Below are positions 24,555 to 37,030 of a stretch of 64,000 bases of DNA, in pieces; the first letter of the stretch is position 1, and each line of letters begins with the position of its first letter. The notes beneath the pieces were generated by a model. It ran no database searches, had not been told where the DNA came from, and saw nothing but the letters and a program-made list of their open reading frames with translations. The position numbers were made by a program, and so were the translations under genes. This DNA is from Capra hircus. Lineage: Eukaryota > Chordata > Mammalia > Artiodactyla > Bovidae. The DNA lies in contig NC_030808.1 in the NCBI RefSeq assembly GCF_001704415.2, positions 81,996,594 to 82,060,593 on the forward strand. The letters run 5' to 3'.

Positions 24555-26589
24555 TTTTATTTTTTTTTTAATTTTTTATTTTTTTTTAAATTTTAAAATC
24601 TTTAATTCTTACATGCGTTCCCAAATATGAACCCCCCTCCCACCTCCCTCCCCACAACATCTCTCTGGGTCATCCCCATGCACCAGCCCCAAGCAAGCTG
24701 CACCCTACGTCAGACATGGACTGGCGATTCAATTCTTACATGACAGTATACATGTTAGAATTCCCATTCTCCCAAATCATCCCACCCTCTCCCTCTCCCT
24801 CTGAGTCCAAAAGTCCGGTATACACATCTGTGTCTTTTTTCCTGTCTTGCATACAGGGTCGTCATTGCCATCTTCCTAAATTCCATATATATGTGTTAGT
24901 ATACTGTATTGGTGTTTTTCTTTCTGGCTTACTTCACTCTGTATAATTGGCTCCAGTTTCACCCATCTCATCGGAACTGATTCAAATGAATTCTTTTTAA
25001 TGGCTGAGTAATACTCCATTGTGTATATGTACCACAGCTTTCTTATCCATTCATCTGCTGATGGACATCTAGGTTGTTTCCACGTCCTGGCTATTATAAA
25101 CAGTGCTGCGATGAACATTGGGGTACATGTGTCTCTTTCAATTCTGGTTTCCTCGGTGTGTATGCCCAGAAGTGGGACTGCTGGGTCATAAGGTAGTTCT
25201 ATTTGCAATTTTTTAAGGAATCTCCACACTGTTCTCCATAGTGGCTGTACCAGTTTGCATTCCCACCAACAGTGTAGGAGGGTTCCCTTTTCTCCACACC
25301 CTCTCCAGCATTTATTGCTTGCAGATTTTTGGATCGCAGCCATTCTGACTGGTGTGAAGTGGTACCTCATTGTGGTTTTGATTTGCATTTCTCTAATAAT
25401 GAGTGATGTTGAGCATCTTTTCATGTGTTTGTTAGCCATCCGTATGTCTTCTTTGGAGAAATGTCTATTTAGTTCTTTGGCCCATTTTTTGATTGGGTCG
25501 TTTATTTTTCTAGAATTGAGCTGCAGAAGTTGCTTGTATATTTTTGAGATTAGTTGTTTGTCAGTTGTTTCATTTGCTATTATTTTCTCCCATTCAGAAG
25601 GCTGTCTTTTCACCTTGCTTATATTTTCCTTTGTTGTACAGAAGCTTTTGATTTTAATTAGATCTCATTTGTTTATTTTTGCTTTTATTTCCAGAATTCT
25701 GGGAGGTGGATCATAGAGGATCCTGCTGTGATTTATGTCTGAGAGTGTTTTGCCTATGTTCTCCTCTAGGAGTTTTATAGTTTCTGATCTTACATTTAGA
25801 TCTTTAATCCATTTTGAGTTTATTTTTGTGTACGGTGATAGAAAGTGATCTAGTTTCATTCTTTTACAAGTGGTTGACCAGTTTTCCCAGCACCACTTGT
25901 TAAAGAGATTGTCTTTACTCCATTGTATATTCTTGCCTCCTTTGTCAAAGATAAGGTGTCCATATGTGTGTGGATTTATCTCTGGGCTTTCTATTTTGTT
26001 CCATTGATCTATATGTCTGTCTTTGTGCCAGTACCATACTGTCTTGATGACTGTGGCTTTGTAGTAGAGCCTGAAGTCAGGCAAGTTGATTCCTCCAGTT
26101 CCATTCCTCTTTCTCAAGATTGCTTTGGCTATTCGAGGTTTTTTGTATTTCCATACAAATCTTGAAATTATTTGTTCTAGTTCTGTGAAAAATGTGGCTG
26201 GTAGCTTGATAGGGATTGCAGTGAATTTGTAAATTGCTTTGGGTAGTATACTCATTTTCACTATATTGATTCTTCCGATCCATGAACATGGTATATTTCT
26301 CCATCTATTAGTGTCCTCTTTGATTTCTTTCATCAGTGTTTTATAGTTTTCTATATATAGGTCTTTAGTTTCTTTAGGTAGATATATTCCTAAGTATTTT
26401 ATTCTTTTGGTTGCAATGGTGAATGGAATTGTTTCCTTAATTTCTTTTTCTACTTTCTCATTATTCGTGTATAGGAATGCAAGGGATTTCTGTGTGTTGA
26501 TTTTATATCCTGCAACTTTACTATATTCATTGATTAGCTCTAGTAATTTTCTGGTGGAGTCTTTAGGGTTTTCCATGTAGAGGATCATG
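24555..26589 (-). pseudogene. Young bovine L1, 5'-truncated, ORF2 C-terminal part with one stop
   Basis: Minus-strand L1 of 2035 bp with a long A-tail (T-rich 24555-24600). It is flanked by a perfect 15-bp target-site duplication, tcattagatcattta, at 24540-24554 and 26590-26604. ORF2 reads open from 26588 to 25668 (RT thumb and C-terminal region: GKTLSDINHSRILYDPPPRI) and again, in the same frame, from 25664 to 24876 (QPSEWEKIIANE through the Cys-rich CGEKGTLLHCWWECK). Only one TGA (25665-25667, expected Trp) separates them. RT catalytic residues are not included, so it cannot move by itself. It lies in VPS8 sense orientation. Confidence 0.95.
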
Positions 26590-26642
26590 TCATTAGATCA
26601 TTTAAAACTGAACTAGACCTTCTCCTGATTTCTACCCACTTA

Positions 26643-26822
26643 TGGGCTTCCCTGATAGCTCAGTTGGTAAAGAATCTGCCTGCAATGCAGGAGACCTGGG
26701 TTGAGAAGATCCCCTGGAGAAGGAAAAGGCTACCCACTCCAGTATTCTGGCCTAGAGAATTCCATGGACTGTATAGTCCATGGGGTCACAGAGTCTGACA
26801 CAACCGAATGACTTTCACTTTC
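26643..26822 (+). repeat. Bov-tA SINE
   Basis: Sense copy, gggcttccctgatagctcag through acttt; part of the tRNA-like B-box is deleted (gacctgggttgagaagatcc). Confidence 0.9.
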
Positions 26823-28084
26823 ACATTCTAGCCTTGCCTCTGCTGCAGTACAATAAATCTCCCTATGATAGTCCTTCACCATCTGAAAGCAGCCACGTCT
26901 GTACTTACTTTCTCCCCAGATTAAACAACTCCGGTATTTTTTAACTGTTGTTTTTAAAACCTCCCACCAGCCCAGTTGTTGGATGGAAATTGGTCTGTCA
27001 ACAGTCCATAAACTACCTTATTTAGAGTTTTATTTTCAACACATAGCCCAGTGGCTATCTGGGTCTTAATACACAATTGATTCATACTAAGTTTATGGTC
27101 AACTAAAATCCTGTCCAGCTAGATTTTCCCAACCCAGGATGCATTCAATTTAATTATTTGAATCTAGTGCAAGTCTTGATGTCTATCTTTGCTAAATTTC
27201 ACCTCATAACAATTTTCATTGCACTTTGTCAAGATCATTTTGGACCCTGATTCTTGGTTCTATCCAAATTCGACAAGCCACTCAATAAATCTTCATCCAA
27301 ATCAATGATAAAAACTTGGATATGAAAGAGCCCTAGAAAGTAATTAATACTAGGCCTGCAAGAATGGGGTAGGGATGTTCATCATCTATAAATCTACTAT
27401 TTACTAATCCATCTCAGCAATGAGGGTAATGGAAAACTAAGGCAAATGCTTTAACAAAATCAAGATGTTATGTAATAAGCATTGCATGAATGTAGTGTCC
27501 TCAAATTCCTTTCAAAAGTGCAGTTTTTATGAGTTCAGCAAGGTTGTTCTTAGGTGAACTCATGGAAAATGTTCACAAACCACAGTGGAGTTACAGTGGA
27601 TAGTGCCTACATCTACTTTTCTTCTACAAAATTACACTGTAAGAGTTAACCTATTTTACTATTTTATGATTAAATATTTACAATTTAACACTTAAAATAG
27701 CAGATTTGTGGCCATTTGTGCATGTATTTTACTCATCCTAATGGGCTAAAGATCACCTTTTTCAAAAGTATAGTCCTCCTGAGTGAAATAAGCTATGTCT
27801 TCTCTGCTTAGGCATCCATGCTTAAGCAAGTGCGCCTTATTTGAAAACTGATCCCAAGTTACTTACAAATTATTTAGATAGCTCTGACTGTTCAAATATG
27901 ACTATGGGTTATAATTCCACTGGGTCTTGAGATCTGAACAATCATAATGTAAGTATATGAAACATATGCTGGGCTTCAGTCTGTTTCTTTAATATATTTA
28001 TCTGGACTTTTCCATTTTAAAGACCACTCTCTGTGCTCATGAAAAGGGAAGCAAAACCAGAAGTGTTGCTCCAGGGTAGAGTGT

Positions 28085-28328
28085 AGCATTCCAGATGTGG
28101 ACTCTGAAGTCCCAGTACTGGATTCTAACCCCAGCTCTATTGTTCACTAGCTGTGTGATCTGCAACAGGTGATATAACCTCTCTGTGCCTCGGTCTCACT
28201 CATAAATGTGAATAATGACAAAACCTACCTCACAGAGTTACAGGAATTAAATAAGTTAACATGTGTAAATGGTTTGTAACAGTGTCTGCCACACAGTAAG
28301 CACTGAATACTTTAGATGTTTGTTATAA
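28085..28328 (+). repeat. MIR SINE
   Basis: Good MIR match: ctgtgtgatctgcaacaggt, aacctctctgtgcctcggtc, acctacctcacagagttaca. Confidence 0.85.
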
Positions 28329-28409
28329 TTATCGTTCCTGATCGCCTACTAATATCCCCCCTTCTCACACATCCTTTCCCTGAACTTGCTCTGAAAACAA
28401 CAATACAGT

Positions 28410-28645
28410 ACAATGGTTATTTAAGAGCTGGGTTTTGAAGTCAGAATATACTGGACTGGAGTTCTGACCCCAAACTTTATTAGCATTATCATCTTCAGAA
28501 GTCACTTAACCCCTCTCAGCCTAAAATTCCTCTTCTATAAAATGAGGATAAAAACAGGATCTACTTCATGGGGTTGTTGCAGGAATTAAACAAAAATGAA
28601 TGCCACACCCTTCACGTAGTACTTGGCATGTAATATATGTATTAG
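28410..28645 (+). repeat. MIR SINE (second, same orientation)
   Basis: Contains gaagtcacttaacccctctc, cttctataaaatgaggataa, ggggttgttgcaggaattaa. It lies 80 bp after the previous MIR, in tandem orientation. Confidence 0.85.
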
Positions 28646-28898
28646 GTTAATCTTTGTCAAAACCCCTCTGTGTCCTTTAGTATTTTGGTAGGTACAATCT
28701 GGACCATACGAGTCTCTTTCCTGATAGTCATATAGATTCTTCACGCTTTTGACAAGTATCTTTGGTTATCCACCTCTCTCCAACTTTGGTAGATGTTTTG
28801 TGTTTTATAGACATACTTCTCTCAACATTCTTCCCCATGTCCTTTCTCTTTGGATTGTTTGTGGTTATTGTGTCAAAATTTAAGAATTTCCTGTTCTT

Positions 28899-29183
28899 CA
28901 ATCTTATGGTTGCCGGGGAGGAAGGACGGGGAGAAAGGACAGGGAGTTGGGGATAGGCGTGTACACACTGCTATATTTAAAATGAATAATCAACAAGCAC
29001 CTGTTGTATAGCACACGGAACTCTGCTCAATGTTATCTGGCAGACTCGATGAGAGGAGAGTTTGAGGGAGAATGGATACATGTGTATGTATGGCTGAGTA
29101 CCTTTGCTATTCACCTGAAACTGTCACAACACTGTTAACTGGCTATACCCCAATACAAAATAAAAAGTTAAAAAAAAAAAAAG
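28899..29183 (+). mobile_element. L1 3' UTR fragment with target-site duplication
   Basis: Sense L1 tail (cctgttgtatagcacacgga, tggctataccccaatacaaa) and A-run. It is flanked by tcctgttctt at 28889-28898 and 29184-29193. Confidence 0.85.
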
Positions 29184-29999
29184 TCCTGTTCTTTGTGAAT
29201 CTTTTAGTATTTAGGGGTATGTTAGTATTCCGGCCTATAACCATGAGACTGTGCCCATTTTTTTTTTCCTGAAATATATGCTTTCTAAAATACAGGATTC
29301 GCAATGTTATTTTTCCTTATGAGATGTTGTTATAATCTTTAAAATAAAGAGATAATTTTTCTATCAATAGTTTATCTCTTCTACTTCCCCAATCATTGGT
29401 AAAAAGTAAACTCAGAATAATGATTCCCACCACTGTTTTCTTTACCACCTATGAGGCTAAGTGATTAATAAATCAAAATTTTATTAGATACTTTTAGCAG
29501 AATTAAATTTTTGACAAATATCTAGATGGTTAATTACTACCATAATTTGTTTCTCAGTAAATTTTAAAATCTGTTTTAGAAACCATCATCTACAGTCCCT
29601 GTCATGCTGAGATTCCTTAATACTTCTTTGTCAGAACATCACTTTTGTTTCCTTTTTTCTTTTATAGCTCTCTACCAGGTTCTTCCCCAACAAAGCGGTT
29701 TCTACCTTATGTGTATATTCACACGCATGCCATGTGTACACACGCACACACACATATCCTCCTCATTAACCCCTCTAAGCATTCCCTATTGGATGTTTCT
29801 TTTCACCAAAGTACACCTTCCAACAACCAGAGTTCTTACATGAGTACCATCCTACCACTTTTTTTTTTCTACCACTTCTTGATAACAGATATTCTCTTGT
29901 TAAAATACTGAGTTTTCTTTTCTCTATATACTGCAGTGATATACAAAATCATTTATATACCAGGTACTATTCCTAAATAGTTCTGTCCCCAAATGCTTT

Positions 30000-30660
30000 C
30001 TTTCTGCCATATGTTTTCCTCCTAGCTTATCTATTTCTATAACATTATATAAGCTCCTTTCTCTTCTTCACTTCAAATTTAATGAGCCTCTAGCCACAAG
30101 GGAATAAACGTTACTTTGCTAGAAGCCCAATACGATGGCATTCAATAGTACAGTTCAGGAAACCAAATCCTGCTCTGATACCCTCCAACTGTTTACTGCC
30201 ATATCTACTCTTGTCTTCCAAAGTTAAGAGCATCAAATGGAAACATAAAAAGATATGAGCTGTGTCTGCTCCTCCAACTCCAAAACCCTGTATTTCTTCT
30301 AAACGTGTCCACTAATGTGCACAAGAAAAGTTATTTTGACTAGACTATTAACTTCAAGATAACAAGGAGCACACATCTTTTGCACACTATCATCCAGTGC
30401 CTAGAACATATTAGACCAGAGGTTGCACACTTTGACCCATGGGCCAAGTCCTGTCCACAGCCTGTTTTTGAATGGCTCCCAGCTACGAATGGTTTTTACA
30501 CTTTTAAAGGGTTGTTTAAAAACAAGTTAAAAAAAAATCACATGGACGAACATGTGACAGGGACCATATGTACCCCACAAAGCTTAAATTTTACCATCTG
30601 GCCCTTTTTAGAAAATGTTTGCTGACTGCTGTACCAGACCCTCAAATATTTGTTAAAAGA
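30000..30660 (+). repeat. L2 LINE 3' remnant, interrupted
   Basis: The end has the L2 tail pattern cagtgcctagaacatatta before, and ctcaaatatttgttaaaaga after, an inserted hAT element. The upstream limit is uncertain. Confidence 0.55.
30417..30631 (+). repeat. hAT-type non-autonomous DNA transposon
   Basis: Begins cagaggttgcacactttgac and ends gtttgctgactgctg (imperfect terminal inverted repeats). The flanking 8 bp, tattagac and taccagac, match at 6 of 8. Same family as 48329-48539. Confidence 0.7.
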
Positions 30661-31238
30661 GTGAAGAAGAAGAAACAGATTCCCAACAAATATACTTTGA
30701 GATGATTGCAAACGGTAAATACTCTCATAATAAACACTGTGCAGATCTTTAAATCATTCCTTGACTTCTATTTTCACTGAGTTTCAAGAGAAACTAAAGG
30801 TTTTTTTATTAGTGTATTTAAGAGATAATAATTTTTTTGCATTGTACCTATTCTTGAATCACAGGTGCTCCTAAGAGAGCTAAATTTAAACCTTGGTGGT
30901 CCACTTGTCCAACAAGTCAACAAAAGTGTTAGTCATCAGCAAGGTGTAAGGTGTCAATTCACAGGTATGTACCCTCATACACACATCCGTTCCTTCCATG
31001 AATCACCAAGTACCTAAGCACTGACACCCCACAACATTTACTCATCTGTTCCCACGTGTCTGTACACCTGTTACTTCAAAATTTAATAACTGAGAATGTT
31101 CCATAAACCCTGTAATAAAGCTCTGAATACTGAAAAATGCTTAAGCAAAACATGAAAGTTCCATTCTCAAATAATATCAAAGACCAGTACTAGACCTGTT
31201 CATAGTAATGTCTATTAGAAGCACTTGCAAATGTGTAC

Positions 31239-31328
31239 CTGAAAATGTTGCTCCATCACTTGGATTTTTCCCTGGTCTGGGCACTTTTTTAGAGCTCGGT
31301 CTGCATAATGAAATAGGATTTCTACCAT
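31239..31328 (-). CDS. VPS8: VPS8 coding exon M, alpha-solenoid
   Basis: 90 nt, 30 codons from MVEILFHYADRALKKCPD to VMEQHFQ, phase 0. The acceptor is cttacag|ATG and the donor CAG|gtacac. The ATG is internal. It is followed by the largest intron in the window, 25,494 bp. Confidence 0.95.
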
Positions 31329-32950
31329 CTGTAAGGAAAATGGTAATTAAAATATGTCTCTAAAGCTTTTTAATACTTAATATATGTCATCTTAATATAT
31401 ATGATCTTAAATAATACAGAATCAGGCTTGGTTATTTTATGAAAAAAATACAATTTAAAATTTTAGTGGCTTTATTTCCCCATTTTTTAACCCCAGCCTA
31501 ATTTCTTTCAGGCTCAGTGTTAGTAACAATTTGCTAATCTTTCCTAATAAATACCTCCAGGTTCCAGATGCCATTAGTGTGAAATAAAAATGAAATAAAA
31601 TGTTGATGTTTACCTCTTCAGTTATCCTCTGCATAGATCTTTCCCTAAAGAACACATACAGGCAATTCTTTCTACCAGAAACTAACAGAATCATTTACAA
31701 GTCTTGGGAATGACCAGTTTCTATATATGTTTTCTAAATGTTTATACTAATTTGGAATCTAATTTTTACCAATGCATTTGCACAATAAAAAGGGGGACAA
31801 ATGACAACAGTATATGAATTCAGGCAAGCCTAGACTAGGAAAACAAAGCTAGTATTAAATATTAACATTAGCCATATTAATGCTAATTAACAGCTTAAAG
31901 CTCAACATTCAGAAAACTAAGATCATGGCATCTGGTCCCATCACTTCATGGGAAATAGACATGGAAACAGTGGCAGACTTTATTTTGGGGGGCTCCAAAA
32001 TCACTGCAGATGGTGACTGCAGCCATGAAATTAAAATACAATTACTCCTTGGAAGAAAAGTTATGACCAACCTAGATAGCATATTCAAAAGCAGAGACAT
32101 TACTTTGCCAACAAAGGTCCATCTGGTCAAGGCTATGGTTTTTCCTGTGGTCATGTATGGATGTGAGAGTCAGACTATAAAGAAAGCAGAGCACCGAAGA
32201 ATTGATGCTTTTGAGCTGTGGTGTTGAAGAAGACTCTTGAGAGTCCCTTGGACTGCAAGGAGATCCAACCAGCCCATCCTAGGGGAAATCAGTCCTGGGT
32301 GTTCATTGGAAGGACTGATGTTAAAGCTGAAACTCTAATACTTTGGCCATTTATGCGAAGAGCTGACTCATTTGAAAAGACCCTGATGCTGGGAAAGACT
32401 GAGGGCAGGAGGAGAAGGGGACAAGAGAAGATGAGATGGTTGGATGGCATCACCAATTCAATGGACATGAGTTTGGATAAACTCCGGGAGTTGGTGATGG
32501 ACACAGTGTGCTGTGGTTCATGGGGTTACAAAGAGTTGGACATGACTGAGAGACTGAAGTGAACAATAATAATAATAAACATCAGCCATCTTTGCTACCT
32601 CAGGCAATACCAATACTTGCACATATAGTATTTCTAATTATTACTTATCAGTTTATAATAAATGTCAGCATCCTATGGGCTACAATTAAGTTCAGAAACA
32701 ATCCAGATCCCTGGGTTTTCTTCCTCCTCCTGTCTGTTGTCTTCTGGCGATTTCACTATTTATAATCTTCATTAAAGAGTGAGCAAGGGAAAAAAGAAAA
32801 GGCGGTAAGAAGGAATTTACAAAAGCATTCACAGTAACACCAAGGAATTATCATCTGATTTGCTTTTTTATACACTCTCTCCTTGACTGTAGTCATTTAC
32901 CTAATCACGTCCAAGATGTAACCCAGTAAAGACCCTATTAAAATACTCAC
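31329..32950 (-). other. VPS8: VPS8 intron between exons L and M
   Basis: 1622 bp. It contains BovB copy C (31893-32563); the rest is AT-rich with no recognised feature. Confidence 0.9.
31893..32563 (+). pseudogene. BovB LINE copy C, 3' third
   Basis: Sense BovB starting after the YADD box (cttaaagctcaacattcaga). Frame 31880-32227 stops at 32225, then continues in another frame to 32562. An (AAT)n run follows. Inactive. Confidence 0.93.
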
Positions 32951-32997
32951 CCGATCTGCAACAATAGCCTTTCGCTTACTGGCATCCCCTGATAATC
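32951..32997 (-). CDS. VPS8: VPS8 coding exon L (47 nt)
   Basis: 47 nt: two bases completing Gly, then 15 codons LSGDASKRKAIVADR. The acceptor is ctctgcag|GA and the donor CGG|gtgagt. The G|GA split codon matches the phase of exon K. Confidence 0.94.
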
Positions 32998-33417
32998 CTG
33001 CAGAGAAGCAAAACCCAGCATTAAATCCGAAGTTAATCCACCTCTTCAGGAGTGAAACTGCTCTGGTCTTCTATTGATAACCTATGCTAACAATAGATAC
33101 AACAAATCTAGGTAGCAAAATGTTGCGTAATATGCCATAACAGGAACACCTCCCATCGACTGGACCAGACAGCATGTCAGTGTACTTTCCTTTTGTTCTA
33201 ACAGTTTAATTTTCCTTATGAAATGAATTTTAAACGTGACATTTAAAATTCTATATCCTGTATTTGTCACTAACTTTTTCCTGAAAATCTGCTTGTAACA
33301 TCTTGCTTATAAAGCACTTGAACACTAAATAAAAAGTGTGCTGTGAATGATTAATATTATTCATTTTCTCTGCTCTAGAAAAGCAGTACCTACTACACCA
33401 GTGTTCTGTTGACTTAC

Positions 33418-33508
33418 CTACTACTGCTTTTGCTTTTCCTTCATGGAAAGACCATGCCAGAGCCAAAGCTTCTGTAAGACAGTCTTGTTTCAAGAGGTGA
33501 TCCACTCT
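33418..33508 (-). CDS. VPS8: VPS8 coding exon K, start of alpha-solenoid
   Basis: 91 nt: 30 codons from RVDHLLKQDCLTEALALAWS to GKAKAVV plus one base of a Gly codon. The acceptor is attttag|AGA and the donor GTAG|gtaagt. The helical, Leu/Ala-rich LTEALALAW stretch marks the change from propeller to solenoid. Confidence 0.95.
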
Positions 33509-34397
33509 CTAAAATGAATAAATGAGAGAAACCACACCCCTTTGTCTGACCAATCACCAGTAAAAATTCCTATTCTACCTAGTGTCTTTATAGAAGTTGT
33601 TGCTTATTAGCTAAAATTATAATAACCATGTGACTATCTTATTTCCAAGGAAAACAATTTCATAAAGTACTGGATAGTACAGTGACTGTATAAGTTGGTG
33701 TAAGGCGCTACAGCCTAAACCTGAAAAGAGGAAACAGCTAGAATGTTGCCAGAGCAGAAACAGCTAGTTGCCACGATATCCATTCAATCCCTCCTCCTTC
33801 ATAACAAATTCCAAGTTTGTTTGAGATAGCAATAAACCTTTAGACAGCTAAAGGACATTTCTAAGACTCTCCTGTGGTCACTTGGGGCCATGTGACTAAC
33901 TTCTGGCCAATGATAAGAGGAAGTGTTATTTGGACATTTCTGGACTGTGACCTTAAAAGGTCAGGGCCAGCCTTCTCTTCTGTTTCCTCCTTCCTGGAAT
34001 GTGGACTTAACAGCTGGAGCTCCAGCAGTTATACTGGAACATAAAATGACCTTGAGACTAGAATCCATACACAAGAATGGTGAAATATCTTTTTTTTTTA
34101 AATAGGGTAGTATGACAAAGACCATGGAGCTGCCATATTAGCCACAGACTGTGTACCTCCAAGACAGCTGTTACATGAGAGAACGATCTTTTATACCACT
34201 GGTATTTTGAATTTTCTATATACACAGCCAAACCTTATCGTGAGTTAGTTTTATCAAATCAAGTATATGACAGAATGGCTTTGATATACGCTTCTGAAAT
34301 TAAAAAGCACAAATCCAAATAATCTTTTTCTAAAACAAAAAATGCTAAGATGTTTGCAATTCAATAGTGCTAATATATAAAATTACTCTGAACTCAC
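33509..34397 (-). other. VPS8: VPS8 intron between exons J and K
   Basis: 889 bp of unique sequence; I see no repeat or gene in it. Confidence 0.85.
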
Positions 34398-34433
34398 CTC
34401 CCTCCAGCTCCTCAGCATCATCACATAAACAGA
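34398..34433 (-). CDS. VPS8: VPS8 coding micro-exon J (36 nt)
   Basis: Only 36 nt, 12 codons SVYVMMLRSWRE, phase 0. The acceptor is tttctag|TCT and the donor GAG|gtgagt. It links the last propeller strand to the solenoid. Its length is a multiple of three, so skipping it would keep the frame. It is too short to show as an ORF and was found by reading across the junctions. Confidence 0.93.
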
Positions 34434-34598
34434 CTAGAAAATGAGAAGGAAATTAGACTTATCATCTCCAAGAGACTTATTTGAGAGACACATTTGTCTC
34501 AGTTCTACATCTCACTTTACATCTCTTTAAGTAAAAATATGTCATATTACACTTAAAAGTAAAGGGTCGTTCAAGAGCCCACATTAAAGAGTAAAACA

Positions 34599-34713
34599 GG
34601 GACTTCCCTGGCAGTCCAGTGGTTAACACTCCATGCTTCTACTGCAGGCAGGTTTGCTCCCTAGTTGGGGAACTAAGAACCTACATGCCATGTGGCGTGG
34701 ACAATAAAAAAAA
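34599..34713 (+). repeat. CHR-type SINE
   Basis: Sense head gggacttccctggcagtcca, then gtggttaacactccatgctt and an A-rich tail. Confidence 0.85.
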
Positions 34714-34994
34714 AGAGTGCACCAAACATTTAAAAGTGAGTAAGTCTATAGTCCAAGGAGTTCATTCCATGGACAAAGAAGAAGGAAAATCCAATCTCCC
34801 AACATGCTAAGTTTTTCCATGCTAAATTTAAAAAAACAAGGAACAAACTGATAGACAAAAAGCTTTAAAAAACAAAAACAAATAGATAAACAAACAGTTC
34901 AGAAAAAAAGGGGACAAATTGATATACAAAAAGTTCCTATTCAAAGTCAAATATCTCAGTGCATTTGATTAATAATATATCCTAAGCTGATCTA

Positions 34995-35202
34995 GGGCTT
35001 CCCAGGTGGTATAGTGATAAAGAATCCGCCTGCCAAATGCAGGAGACACGGGTTCAGTTCCTGGGTTGAGAAGATCCCCTAGATGAGGGAATGGCAACCC
35101 CATTCCAGTATTCTTGCCTGGGAAATCCCATGGACATAGGAGCCTGGCGGGCTACAGTCTATGGGGTCACAAAGAGTTGGACACAATCGAGGGAGTGAGC
35201 AC
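34995..35202 (+). repeat. Bov-tA SINE
   Basis: gggcttcccaggtggtatag through gttggacacaatcgaggg. The 11-bp duplication aagctgatcta is at 34984-34994 and 35203-35213. Confidence 0.95.
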
Positions 35203-35628
35203 AAGCTGATCTAAGCTAAAGCACATCTTAATTACATGACAAATATATACTATAAAGTTATCTTTCTGGTCATGAAAACATAAATGCAAAGAAGATTGAG
35301 AAAGTATATCTCTGAATAAAGAAAATAAGCATCCTATTATTAACCAGAACCTAAACGAAGGTAAAAATATAGAATGTCTAAAAGTAGAGGAAATTAATTA
35401 GTTGTACAGTACAGAGAACTATATTCAATATCTTCTAATAACCTATAATAAAATTAAGGGGCAATCTTTTAAAAACTTAATTAAACATCATGATCATCTA
35501 ACCCTTCAAAGTTTTCAATTATTGCTGATCAGTATTCACTTTGTAATGTACTGCTCTCTTTACCAGCAACCTCCTTCAGCCGCAGCTCTCCTGACACAAA
35601 CGCCCAGTCACAAAGTGGAAGCACTTAC

Positions 35629-35703
35629 TTTTGTTCCCAAATAAAAGATCTGACCACCATAGCTACTTATGGATTGATAGCAAGCCTTCTCTCCAACCAA
35701 AGC
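35629..35703 (-). CDS. VPS8: VPS8 coding exon I
   Basis: 75 nt, 25 codons (ALVGEKACYQSISSYGGQIF and then YLGTK), phase 0. It has a long polypyrimidine acceptor (run of T then ccag|GCT) and the donor AAA|gtaagt. It lies 9.1 kb downstream of exon H. Confidence 0.95.
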
Positions 35704-36349
35704 CTGGAAAAAAAAAATTTAAAGGTAAAAAACTATATGCATTAGTAATCTCAAATTTTCAAGAATGTGGATTACAGAGACAATATAGTTTCATCCTGTG
35801 AGTGAGTGGGGAAAAAACGTCGGCCCAGTGCCACTCTGGCTGTGGAAGTGGCAGAAAAGACAAAGTGCAAAAAGTAGCTCTCTGCTCATATATGGTCTTT
35901 TAATCTTTCAGAGTAATGCAAAAAAGGGAGGAACATGTCAACTTCTAAATCTGAAGAAAAACCGTTGCAACCTGCCCACTACTGGATGACAAGTAATCAC
36001 TGCTTCTGGCAAAGAATAGGGCTAATTGAAATGATACCTCCAAGTTCTTTGAAATAAACATTAACAAAACACACAAAAGCTAACAGGAAGATAAAGCAGC
36101 ACAGTATATGAAAGTTAGCACAACCCAGCAAATAGAAACAAGACTTCCTGCCTGATAAATCTGGGTTGCAAATTTAGGCTCTGTCACCTACTAGGTGACA
36201 GAGTTTAAACAAGTTTCAAAGTTCTGACACTATGTTTTTTCATCTTTGAAAACCATGCAGTTTCTGAGAGGCTTAAATACAGTAGCATTTATAAATCTTT
36301 CAAAATATATGTGGTCAAGAACTGATAACTAGTCATTTTTCTTATGAAA

Positions 36350-37030
36350 TTATAAAAATATATACAAAGGTAGACAGAATAAAATAATGAACCCAATGTA
36401 TCCAGTAACTAGCTTCATTAATTATAAGCTCACTCTTGTTTCATCTATAATTCCCACTGACTCCTCTATAACACAGTAATAATTCTGAAATGAATCTCAG
36501 ATTTTAGACACCTCATTTACAAAAATTCACCATATGCATAATAAATCCTTTTTAACATAACCACACAATTGCCTTGACAGATTTTTAAAAATTAACAATC
36601 ATTCCTCAATATCAAATATCTGATCAGTGTTTGGATTTCAAATTGCCTCATAAATGTCAAATGTTACTGAGATTTTTATTCTTTGTTTCTACATTTCATT
36701 TGTTTAAGTCAAGACTCAAATAAGGGCCACACATTGAAGCAGGCTGATACATCTCTTAAGAGTCAGTGTGCCTCTGTCTCTCACAGTCCTTTGCTTTCCA
36801 TGAAGTTTATTTGTTGAAGACACTGGAACACTTATTCACTGGAGTTTCCTACTATCTGAATTTTGCTAACGGCATCCCAGTGGAATCTTAACATGTTCCT
36901 CTGCTTCTGTATTTCCTCTGGAAGATCAGAATCAGGGTTTTGCACTTTTTCTTCAGTCTGGGTTTCTGGCAGTACCACTTTAAATTTAAGTACAATGTTA
37001 GTGGTAGGATTTTTGTAGATGTTCTTTGTA
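36350..37030. repeat. Old interspersed repeat, probably L1M-type 3' region
   Basis: Text such as accacacaattgccttgaca, aattgcctcataaatgtcaa and taacatgttcctctgcttct is familiar from old mammalian LINE ends. Family and orientation are not certain. Confidence 0.45.

Larger units (their letters stand above)
5745..31238 (-). other. VPS8: VPS8 giant intron (25.5 kb)
   Basis: Bounded by exons M and N with no VPS8 coding sequence inside. Most of it is interspersed repeats, entered separately. Parts with no nameable content: 5745-7560 (a 26-bp CHR-like scrap near 6257), 8660-9250, 9482-10080, 11236-11880, 19600-21040, 24030-24240, 26830-28080, 29190-30000 and 30660-31238. Confidence 0.85.
34434..35628 (-). 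other. VPS8: VPS8 intron between exons I and J
   Basis: 1195 bp holding one CHR and one Bov-tA SINE; otherwise unique AT-rich intron. Confidence 0.88.

Noticed and set aside
25255..25716. 153-aa plus-strand frame with hydrophobic stretches, membrane-protein-like
   Set aside because: Antisense of L1 ORF2; the same peptide type recurs at other L1 copies (1093-1401, 41118-41564).
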